Shown here piece by piece: positions 1-6,909 of a stretch of 20,795 nt of DNA. Location: assembly GCA_964591275.1 (NCBI GenBank), contig CAZQAE010000083.1, positions 1 to 20,795 of the forward strand, written 5' to 3'. Position 1 is the stretch's first letter, and each line of letters starts with the position of its first letter. The notes beneath the pieces are model-generated. The model was not told the DNA's origin and made no database searches. It saw nothing but the letters and a program-made list of their open reading frames with translations. The stretch is from G963674685 sp964591275 (lineage in GTDB: Bacteria; Lernaellota; Lernaellaia; JACKCT01). Position numbers and translations under genes: made by a program.

Positions 1-8
1 CCTATGGA

Positions 9-1061
9 TTGAAAAACATCATCGCATATTTTGGGAAATTGGGTCTTTTCCTCGTCGTGTATTTTGCCTTCATCAAGGGTCTTAACAGCGTAATTTTTCC
101 AATTCTGTGCGTGCTTTTATTGCTGCTCATTTCGGGCTCGGCCAGTTTCATTCACAGCTTCTGGATCCGACGTACCGAAAAACTTCCCAGAACCATTATC
201 TTCATTGCAATTAGCGTGCTCTTCATTAGTCCCATATTTAATGTCATGTTTGACAGAACCGTCGTTGGTCAATTTCAGTTTCCAACGACACTGCATCAAC
301 AAAGGTCTGTCCAGTATTTACTAAAACCAGGGAAGCGATATCAGATAAACGCGGCGGGGTTTCGCGGTCCGAATATCGACTTGAAAAATAACAATCATGA
401 TTTGAAGTTCCTCTTCCTTGGTGATTCATCCACTTTCGGATTCGGCGTCCCCTACGATTCAACTTATCCTGCCCTCGCCCAAAATCTGCTTCGAAACAAT
501 GGCATCGAAAACGCCGTCATCCTCAATGCCGGGGTACCGGGATACAACCTTGAGCAAATTCGCCTGCATTATAGGCGTTTTCGCGAGTGGCATGCTGATT
601 TCGTACTTATTATGGCCGGTCTTCATTACCAATCCATGCAAAATGAAAACCGAATCATTCCGACAACCAAAATAGTAAATTCCCTGCGTGGCGTCACATT
701 TTTCGGAATGCTTATTTTTCACAATGCTCAGAGACAAGTTTTAGCCAATGAAGGAGACCCACTGGCCACATGGAGCCATGAGTTTAAAATGTTCTTAAAC
801 GAGATTCGTGTGGACGGCTGCCGACCGATTATCCTTGAATACCCATCAGCAAGCGTTGATCCTGTCATACTTCATGCTCAGAATTTCGTTTGCCGCAATA
901 TGAAGGTCCCGGAAATCCCGTTGCAAAAAAGTTTTGCGATAGACCATAACTTGAACACACTCATTGACAATATTCATCCGAGTCCGACCGGGCATCGTCT
1001 CATAGCCAATGAGGTCGTAAATTGGCTATTGACGAATCTGGAGGCTACGCCAAATTCCTGA
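9..1061 (+). CDS. Membrane-anchored SGNH/GDSL-hydrolase-like protein
   Basis: A 350-residue protein. Three hydrophobic segments (about residues 10-30, 31-48 and 62-80) anchor it, and a soluble domain follows. That domain has the SGNH hydrolase signature: a GDSST block (nucleophile Ser140 in FLGDSSTFGFG), a block-II-like NAGVPGYN around 173-180, and a C-terminal DNIHPSPTGH block giving Asp320 and His323. These enzymes are esterases or acyl-hydrolases, often acting on acylated sugars or envelope polymers; the substrate here is unknown. One oddity is that the usual block III GxND is replaced by AGLHYQ (204-208), so the oxyanion-hole Asn is missing or displaced. The start is TTG at 9. It overlaps a TGA at 10-12 that ends the frame reading Pro-Met-Asp from base 1, suggesting coupling to a gene lying left of the window. 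The domain call is solid; catalytic activity is uncertain. Confidence 0.75.
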   Translation: MKNIIAYFGKLGLFLVVYFAFIKGLNSVIFPILCVLLLLLISGSASFIHSFWIRRTEKLPRTIIFIAISVLFISPIFNVMFDRTVVGQFQFPTTLHQQRSVQYLLKPGKRYQINAAGFRGPNIDLKNNNHDLKFLFLGDSSTFGFGVPYDSTYPALAQNLLRNNGIENAVILNAGVPGYNLEQIRLHYRRFREWHADFVLIMAGLHYQSMQNENRIIPTTKIVNSLRGVTFFGMLIFHNAQRQVLANEGDPLATWSHEFKMFLNEIRVDGCRPIILEYPSASVDPVILHAQNFVCRNMKVPEIPLQKSFAIDHNLNTLIDNIHPSPTGHRLIANEVVNWLLTNLEATPNS

Positions 1062-1087
1062 TGTGAACTTAATTTTGCTTTCGTAAA

Positions 1088-1162
1088 TGCCGGCGAAGGG
1101 AATTGAACCCCTGACCTAGCGATTATGAGTCGCTCGCTCTAAACCATCTGAGCTACGCCGGC
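1088..1162 (-). tRNA. tRNA with CAU anticodon (tRNA-Met, or lysidine-type tRNA-Ile2)
   Basis: The reverse strand folds into a full 75-nt cloverleaf. The acceptor stem is GCCGGCG/CGCCGGC with discriminator A, the D arm is GCTC-AGATGGTTTA-GAGC, the anticodon stem is AGCGA/TCGCT around the loop CTCATAA (anticodon CAT), the variable region is AGGTC, and the T arm is AGGGG-TTCAATT-CCCTT. CCA is not encoded (TTT follows). Base pair G1-C72 excludes initiator tRNA. Elongator Met and Ile2 (C34 modified to lysidine) cannot be separated with confidence. The anticodon arm and variable region look more like E. coli ileX as I remember it. Confidence 0.95.
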
Positions 1163-1191
1163 AAAGCGCTATTGCCCAAAAAGGGCACCGA

Positions 1192-1220
1192 AATATGGTG
1201 AATTTGCCTGTTCTTGTCAA
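1192..1220 (-). promoter_or_regulatory. Sigma70-type promoter for the tRNA gene
   Basis: On the reverse strand there is a perfect TTGACA (1215-1220), then a 17-base spacer, then CATATT (1192-1197, four of six matches to TATAAT). It lies about 30 bases upstream of the tRNA 5' end. A short GCCC-TTTTT-GGGC inverted repeat falls in the leader. Confidence 0.6.
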
Positions 1221-1233
1221 GTTTTGCTATAAC
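1204..1233 (+). promoter_or_regulatory. Possible promoter of the acyltransferase-like gene
   Basis: TTGCCT (1204-1209), an 18-base spacer and TATAAC (1228-1233). A transcript starting near 1240 would exclude the ATG at 1195 and fits the ATG at 1285. It overlaps the opposing tRNA promoter. Confidence 0.35.
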
Positions 1234-1284
1234 GCATTTGAGCGCACGGGGCGTTCACTTAACCAAAGGGATGAAAAAGCTGCC

Positions 1285-2577
1285 ATGACTCAAGACAGGC
1301 GCGATGGGGATATAGATTTTGCGAAGGGTTTGGCGTGCCTGATGATGGTCTTCGGCCACACGGGATTCTATATGGGCATCTGTGTTGAAAGACCGCCCTG
1401 CCTCTCGTGGACCTGGATTCTTGCCGAGTCTTCTGTCGCCCTGTTTTTCATGGCTACCGGCATGAATGTCATCCATTATGTCAGGCACAACGAAAACAAA
1501 AAGGGATGGGGGCCGACCCGAACTTTCCTTATCACTAACCTCGCCCTTTTCATTCTCGGGCTGTCCTACAACCTCAACCGACAATCTCTGGGTCTCATGG
1601 ATCTTTTCCAGGGCATCGCGGCGGCGGCCTTCATAACCTACATTCCCTTCCGGCGTAAATGGCCAAGTTGGGCTATTGCGGTCATCGCCATCGAATTTTT
1701 TCTCATCGCCTTCGCGCCCAATCTCACCCTGGATGATACCGTGACCAGCGGCTATATAGTCGTTTCCACAAAGGAATTCATCCAATCGCTCAATCCAAAC
1801 TACGCGCACGCGGACCTCATGGGCAAATACCTGACTATGATGACGCAGATTCTCGACATTCCTTTGTGGAAGCGCTTTTTGTTCGTTCATTTCTCCGTTT
1901 TACCGTGGACCGGATGCGCGCTTTTGGGCGGACTCGTCATGAGACATGCCAGGAGCCGCTCCGAATCATTTTTATGGCTGCTTTTCATCGGCGCATTGCT
2001 GGCCTCGCTGACCTTCCCGTTTTTCCAGGCGCGTCACGCCGTCGATTATTTTTTCCGAGGACGACCGGATTACGTTCTACGCCACGTCGGCATCGCGGGC
2101 ATCATTGTCCTGGGACTGCGCCGCGCATATGTGGGCCGCGGCAAATGGCCGAAATGGGTGGAATTCGTCGGACGCGAATCTTTACTCATATTCATCGCGC
2201 AATGGGTTCTCATAGAATTTCTGACAATCTTTATCCGCCCCAGGGTGAGCATCATCAGCCTGCTGCTGTTCACGGCGCTGATCTACTGGCTGATGACCAT
2301 GATTGTTCGTTTTTTCGCGAAAAAACGAGACAAAGGCATTGACTCCATGTCCTACGTGAAAAAATGGTTCGGGATTCAGATCTCTTTTTCGATTATCGCA
2401 GCGGTGCTCCATTTCGGAATCGACATGCCCGGACACACGAACATCAACCTCGCGCATCTGTTTTCTTTCGTCTCCGCCATCGCCTTCGCCATGGCGTTCC
2501 CGTCGCTGAAAACCGTGCTCAAGAAAAACCCAAGGGCGAGGCAATCAATGGAATCGAAGCCGCTGCCAAAACGCTAA
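1285..2577 (+). CDS. Polytopic membrane acyltransferase-like protein (acyltransferase-3 / DUF1624-HGSNAT type)
   Basis: A 430-residue integral membrane protein with about ten to twelve hydrophobic helices. It opens with a DIDFAKGLACLMMVFGH stretch (residues 9-25), which resembles the first helix of acyltransferase-3 and heparan-glucosaminide acetyltransferase-like proteins (R/DxDFxKG...GH). In those families this helix carries a conserved His that takes part in transfer of an acyl group across the membrane onto sugars or other acceptors. The frame is open from an ATG at 1195, but that ATG lies inside the tRNA promoter and gives a non-family N-terminus. The ATG at 1285 puts the conserved helix right after the start, so I prefer it, although its Shine-Dalgarno is weak (AAAGGG about 14 bases upstream). 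The family is likely; the acceptor substrate is unknown. The last 20 residues are basic and cytoplasmic-looking. Confidence 0.6.
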   Translation: MTQDRRDGDIDFAKGLACLMMVFGHTGFYMGICVERPPCLSWTWILAESSVALFFMATGMNVIHYVRHNENKKGWGPTRTFLITNLALFILGLSYNLNRQSLGLMDLFQGIAAAAFITYIPFRRKWPSWAIAVIAIEFFLIAFAPNLTLDDTVTSGYIVVSTKEFIQSLNPNYAHADLMGKYLTMMTQILDIPLWKRFLFVHFSVLPWTGCALLGGLVMRHARSRSESFLWLLFIGALLASLTFPFFQARHAVDYFFRGRPDYVLRHVGIAGIIVLGLRRAYVGRGKWPKWVEFVGRESLLIFIAQWVLIEFLTIFIRPRVSIISLLLFTALIYWLMTMIVRFFAKKRDKGIDSMSYVKKWFGIQISFSIIAAVLHFGIDMPGHTNINLAHLFSFVSAIAFAMAFPSLKTVLKKNPRARQSMESKPLPKR

Positions 2578-2664
2578 TTGGAGATGAAACAGTAAAAAGA
2601 TCCATGGGCTGTGCGCCTTCTGAAATTTGCCAAAGATTTCTTTATAAAACCACACATATATCTA

Positions 2665-2694
2665 TTTACCTTTCAGGTCGGAAAAGGATAAAAT
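2665..2694 (+). promoter_or_regulatory. Possible promoter of the Wsp-type operon
   Basis: TTTACC (2665-2670), an 18-base spacer and TAAAAT (2689-2694), about 45 bases upstream of the receptor start. The matches are only moderate. It is the best candidate in the 162-base gap before the operon. Confidence 0.25.
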
Positions 2695-2739
2695 CCTATT
2701 AAGACATAGCTGTAAATACGTTTCAGCACGCCGAAATAA

Positions 2740-4511
2740 ATGGGGGCAGTCGTGTTCAAAAACCTGCGAATCAAATTCAAACTGTTGCTCATTGTCGAAA
2801 TGTTCGCCATCATTTTTCTCGCCTTCGGATGGTATGCATTCCGCACAATTGAGCTCACGAAAGTCAATGGCGCTATCTATCAAGAAATCGTCAAGGGCAA
2901 AGATCTCCTGGCTCAGTTGACTTCGCCAACGCTATTCATTACCGAATCATACCTTTTAGCCTTTCAGATTGCGGAGACCACAAACTCCTTTAAGCTTCAG
3001 GAGTTGGCCACGCAGGCAGAAAATCAGAAAAATGACTATTTAGCCAATCACCGAAAATGGTTCAACGCATTTCCGGAAGGAAATTTGCGGCGGGGTCTGC
3101 AAGGACCCGTTCATGACAAGGCGATGCAGTTTTATGACATTTCGTTAACCGCTATTTACCTGCTGTATTAAGCCAAAACATCCAAGGCGCATCAGATTTG
3201 CTGCACAATGATTTGAGAGTTTCTTTCGCTGCCCATCGAAAACAAGTGAATATAATTCTTGAACTGGCCGAAGGGAATATGACGGAAATGGAACAGTCCG
3301 CTTTGGCAACGATTGATGAGCGGCGCATGATCTTCATAACGCTGGGCGTCGGGACTTTTCTTTTTGCGATGTTCCTTGTCGCGTTTATCATTACGCCGGC
3401 GATTTCAAAGCCCCTGAAAGAGGTCGAGCTGGCCGCCAAAGTCATTTCCTCGGGGGACCTAGACTGCAAGGTGGAGTACCAATCGACTGATGAGTTCGGC
3501 AGTCTCACCGAATCTTTTCGCGAAACAATAAAATACTTGCAAGAAGCCGCCTTGGTCGCCGACGCGATGAGCCAGGGCGATTTGAGCATGCCGGTGAAGG
3601 TCCGATCGGAAAAGGACGTGCTGGGCCAATCCCTTGCCCGAATGATGAAAAGCTCTCATGACATGATCAGCCGAATCAAACAATCCGTCATTCAACTCAT
3701 GTCCACCGCGACGGAAATCGCAGCCACCTCCAAACAGCAGGAAATGACGGTCAACGAGTTCGGAGCTTCCACAAACCAGGTCGCCGCCGCCGTCAAGGAA
3801 ATTTCCGCCACAGCCCAGGAACTGGCCAATACCATGAACGAACTCACACAGGTCGCCGGCGAAACAACACAATTCGCGGATGCCGGGCGCACTGATCTGA
3901 CCACCTTGCGAGGAACGATGGAACAACTCGCGGACGCCGCCGGCTCCATTTCAAAAAAGCTATACACGATCAGTGAAAAGGCCAATGACATCAACATGGT
4001 CATCACAACTATCACAAAAGTAGCCGACCAAACCAATCTCCTGTCCATCAATGCCGCCATCGAGGCGGAAAAAGCCGGTGAGTACGGCGTCGGCTTTCTA
4101 GTCGTCTCCCGTGAAATCAGGCGTCTGGCCGATCAAACTGCGGTAGCGACACTGGACATAGAACAAACCGTAAAGCAGATGCAATCAGCCGTTTCCTCCG
4201 GAGTTATGGAGATGGACAAATTCACCGAAATGGTCCGGCACGATGTCCAGGAAGTTCAGGGCATTACAACAAAGACCACCAAAATCATTGAGGGTGTCCA
4301 GGGCGTCACGGATCGCTTCGAGTCCATCAATGAAGGAATGCGTTCACAGTCCCTGGGTGCTCAGCAAATCAGCCAAGCCATGGTCTCACTCAGCGAGGGC
4401 GCCCGAACGACATCATCATCGTTGAAAGATTTTAACCGGCCCACTGGGCATATGCACGAAGCCGTTAAGGGGCTCAAAGAAGAGCTATCGCGATTCAAAA
4501 TGGAGTCATAA
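2740..4511 (+). pseudogene. wspA: WspA-like methyl-accepting chemotaxis receptor, split by a frameshift
   Basis: The frame from 2740 encodes a short cytoplasmic start, TM1 (about residues 14-34) and a helical periplasmic domain, and stops at 3169-3171. A second frame is open from 3138 to 4511. It encodes the rest of the periplasmic domain, TM2 (3327-3395), a HAMP domain (about 3396-3543), a second HAMP-like segment, and the MCP signalling hairpin with VADQTNLLSINAAIEAEKAG at about 4020. The hairpin wording (ADQTAVATLDIE, then SSGVMEMDKF) is of the WspA type. Adding one T to the T-run at 3140-3142 restores a continuous reading (DIFVNRYLPAV) and one receptor of about 590 residues. Either a real mutation or an assembly error would explain this. 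An internal restart, such as ATG 3279 or 3327, could still make TM2 plus the signalling domain. GTG 2752 is an alternative start. It is the first gene of the operon. Confidence 0.85.
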
Positions 4512-4517
4512 AAAACC

Positions 4518-4985
4518 GTGTTCGCACTGTTTTTCAAAGCCAACTCACACCGATACGCTCTGGACGCGAATCTCGTCGCCGAGGTTGTCCCTCGAATTAA
4601 ACTCGACCCCTTGCCCGGCATGCCGGATTATTTTGTCGGAGTTTTCCAGCATAGGGGCGCACTGACGCCTGTTTTAGACATGAACATGCTTATGGGAGGA
4701 ACTCGGTGCGCCGATGCTTATGCCACGCGGATCATTGTCGTCAACTACCCTGCGTATAATGGTCATTCGCGCCTACTGGGACTTCTCGCTGAAAATGTGA
4801 CGGTTGCGGATCATCTCGATGACAAGCAGATCTCGTCGACCGGCGTCGTCAACGAGCAAGCACCGTACCTGGAAAGCGCGCATGCTTCCACCGATGGAAT
4901 CCTGCCGATCATCGAAGCTATGGATATTCTCCCCCCACATGTGCGGGAGTCTCTTTTCACGCGATTGGATGAACTCAAACCATGA
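4518..4985 (+). CDS. wspB: CheW-type scaffold protein, WspB-like
   Basis: A 155-residue single CheW/SH3-like domain. The order matches CheW: an FFKANSHRYALDANLVAEVV strand pair near the N-terminus, then LDPLPGMPDYFVGVFQHRG with the conserved Arg-Gly turn, then TPVLDMNMLMG. CheW proteins couple receptors to the CheA kinase at the inner face of the membrane. The start is GTG at 4518, six bases after the receptor stop, with GGAG at 4502-4505 as the likely ribosome binding site (spacing is long, 12 bases). The stop overlaps the next gene's ATG by four bases. Its place between receptor and CheR-TPR matches wspB. Confidence 0.85.
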   Translation: MFALFFKANSHRYALDANLVAEVVPRIKLDPLPGMPDYFVGVFQHRGALTPVLDMNMLMGGTRCADAYATRIIVVNYPAYNGHSRLLGLLAENVTVADHLDDKQISSTGVVNEQAPYLESAHASTDGILPIIEAMDILPPHVRESLFTRLDELKP

Positions 4986-6247
4986 TCGACAACGCCATCG
5001 AGGAGCTTTTAGTTCGTGAGATTGGGCTTGTATCCTCGTCAGTCGGCCTGGCGACGATCGAAGCTGCGGTGCGTTGCCGCATGGATGAATGCAAAATCAA
5101 GGACCGTCACGCCTATTTCAATCGGGTGATTTCTCATCGAACCGAACTCGATTCGCTAATTGACGAAGTCACTGTCCCCGAAACATGGTTCTTTCGAGAC
5201 AAAGAACCTTTTGCCTTCCTCATGAGTTACGTGACCAAGAAGTGGTCGTGGAAAAAACGAGAGCGGCCTTTGCGCGTTCTTAGCGTGCCATGCTCCAGCG
5301 GGGAAGAACCATATTCCATCGCCATTTCACTCATGGAGGCCGGCATAAGTGAAGAAATGATTTGTCTCGACGCCGTTGATATCAATAGACGCGCACTGGA
5401 AAAGGCAAGAAACGGCGTGTATGGCAAAAACTCATTCCGCGACAGTACTTTCCACCGATTTATCCATTATTTTCAATCGCTTCCCAAAAATGAATACTCC
5501 GTTCGCAACAACTTGTTGCGTGTCGTCAATTTCATCCACGGCAATATTCTGAAAAATAATTTTCTGGGCGACCGCGCCCCCTACGACATTATTTTTTGCA
5601 GAAATCTCCTCATTTACATGGACTTCGAAGCACGGCAATCAATTTTACGAACGCTGTCCAAGTTACTGAAACAAGATGGCCTGCTTTTCGTTGGACACGC
5701 TGAGACATTGCCTATTCTTAGTGCTTTATTCCACCCGCTTCGAGAAAACGGAGCATTTGTTTATTCCAATTCAAAGTCAAAACCTGAGTTTATCCCTCCA
5801 CGCTCCAATTTTATCGCGCCACGCCCCCACGCCAATGCAACTGTCGCCGAAACCCTTTCATTATTCCCACCCAAAGCACTGTCGAAGCGAAAACCAAATA
5901 GCGCGGGCGAGGAAAAAATGGATCTTCATGACGAGTCGTTGCTGGCTAATGCTCTGCAGTTGGCCAACGACGGCAAGCATCGGAAGGCTGAAGACCTATG
6001 TCATAACCACATTGAAAAATATCCCTTAAGCGCCCAGGCATTTTTCATTCTGGGAATCATCGCTCAGGCGAAAGGCGATCTGACTCTGGCGGAAGATCAA
6101 TTGGAAACGGTTGTTTTTCTTGATCCTGGACATGAACAGGCTTTGCAGCATCTTGCATTCATTTATGATGATTGTGGCGATCTCGAAAAAGCTCAAGACA
6201 TTCGACGCAGAAGAAAGAAAATGGGAGAAAACACTCCTAATTCATGA
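4982..6247 (+). CDS. wspC: CheR methyltransferase with C-terminal TPRs, WspC-like
   Basis: A 421-residue protein. An N-terminal helical CheR domain leads into TVPETWFFRDKEPF (64-77), then the S-adenosylmethionine-binding strand RVLSVPCSSGEEPYSIAI (98-115), then NLLIYM (208-213), all hallmarks of receptor glutamate methyltransferases. From about residue 320 there are tetratricopeptide-like helices (for example AFFILGIIAQAKGDLTLAED, then an LDPGHEQAL turn). CheR plus TPR is the WspC architecture, where the protein methylates the dedicated receptor WspA to reset adaptation. The start ATG overlaps the wspB stop as ATGA, and the stop overlaps wspD in the same way, so translation is probably coupled. 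All motifs needed for activity appear intact. Confidence 0.92.
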   Translation: MIDNAIEELLVREIGLVSSSVGLATIEAAVRCRMDECKIKDRHAYFNRVISHRTELDSLIDEVTVPETWFFRDKEPFAFLMSYVTKKWSWKKRERPLRVLSVPCSSGEEPYSIAISLMEAGISEEMICLDAVDINRRALEKARNGVYGKNSFRDSTFHRFIHYFQSLPKNEYSVRNNLLRVVNFIHGNILKNNFLGDRAPYDIIFCRNLLIYMDFEARQSILRTLSKLLKQDGLLFVGHAETLPILSALFHPLRENGAFVYSNSKSKPEFIPPRSNFIAPRPHANATVAETLSLFPPKALSKRKPNSAGEEKMDLHDESLLANALQLANDGKHRKAEDLCHNHIEKYPLSAQAFFILGIIAQAKGDLTLAEDQLETVVFLDPGHEQALQHLAFIYDDCGDLEKAQDIRRRRKKMGENTPNS

Positions 6248-6909
6248 AAAACGCAGATGACAAAATAATGGATATTGAATGCCGACTGAAAATCGGCGTC
6301 GAAGGAGACGGCAGTTGCCCAAAACTCGCTTCGTATATCCACTGTCGAAACTGCCCCGTTTTCGCGGAATTTGGTCGTGAACTTCTTATCAGACGACCAC
6401 CCGAGGACTATGCCCAACAATGGACTCAAATTTACGCCAAGCGCAAAGACGATACAAAATCTCAGCGGCTATCCTCGGTCATTATTTTCAGAATCGCCGA
6501 CCAACGGATGGCGATGCCCGTTAACATTGTCAAAGATGTCCGGTCTGATGTTCCCATTCGCCGCATTCCTCATCGAAGCAATGACCGACTGCGTGGCTTG
6601 GTCAATATTCAAGGAGTTCTCCGTCTATGTGTTTCGCTTCACGCCTTCATGGAACTTTCGCCTGATTGCGACGAATCCTCGGCGATTCATATGATCATGA
6701 TCGAAAAGGGTGTGCAAAACTGGGTATTCGCCGTTGATGAACTGCAGGGCTTGCATCACATCGACCCGGATGAAATGCAAAACACGCCTGTTCAGGCCGC
6801 CAAAGCCCTTGATCCGATTACAAAAGGCCTTTTTCATTGGCAGGGAGAAACCATCGGCGTCGTGGACGAAGAGGCCATCTTTTCCGTCTTTGCAAGGAGC
6901 CTTCGTTGA
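6244..6909 (+). CDS. wspD: Second CheW-type adaptor with N-terminal Cys motif, WspD-like
   Basis: A 221-residue protein. The first 45 residues hold a motif typical of WspD proteins: Cys13 in DIEC, then GDGSCPKL with Cys25, then HCRNCPVF with Cys34 and Cys37. Four such Cys could bind a metal, though this is inference. A CheW domain follows from about residue 75 (SSVIIFRIADQRMAMPVNIV, then the conserved RIPHRSNDRLRGLVNIQG). It would join WspB in linking WspA to the WspE kinase. The start ATG overlaps the wspC stop by four bases. The stop TGA at 6907-6909 overlaps the TTG start of wspE, and a strong AAGGAG at 6894-6899 inside this gene serves the downstream start. Confidence 0.88.
   Translation: MKNADDKIMDIECRLKIGVEGDGSCPKLASYIHCRNCPVFAEFGRELLIRRPPEDYAQQWTQIYAKRKDDTKSQRLSSVIIFRIADQRMAMPVNIVKDVRSDVPIRRIPHRSNDRLRGLVNIQGVLRLCVSLHAFMELSPDCDESSAIHMIMIEKGVQNWVFAVDELQGLHHIDPDEMQNTPVQAAKALDPITKGLFHWQGETIGVVDEEAIFSVFARSLR

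Noticed and set aside
1088..1162. tRNA as an integration site of a genomic island carrying the Wsp-type operon
   Set aside because: No integrase, no repeated tRNA 3' end elsewhere in the window, and no visible change in sequence character at the boundary.
1195..1284. Acyltransferase-like protein starting at 1195
   Set aside because: The ATG lies within the tRNA promoter and upstream of the likely transcription start, and the extra 30 residues do not resemble the family.
1255..1890. A 211-residue reverse-strand frame across the acyltransferase-like gene
   Set aside because: Charged, low-complexity translation with no domain and no ribosome binding site; it is the antisense shadow of a membrane-protein gene.
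3136..3175. Programmed ribosomal frameshift in the receptor gene
   Set aside because: No slippery heptamer of the X-XXY-YYZ kind and no clear downstream stem are visible at the junction; a one-base loss in a T run is simpler.
6837..6905. WspE starting at 6837
   Set aside because: It gives an Arg-rich, non-family leader lying inside wspD. TTG 6906 has an AAGGAG six bases upstream and the expected overlap.
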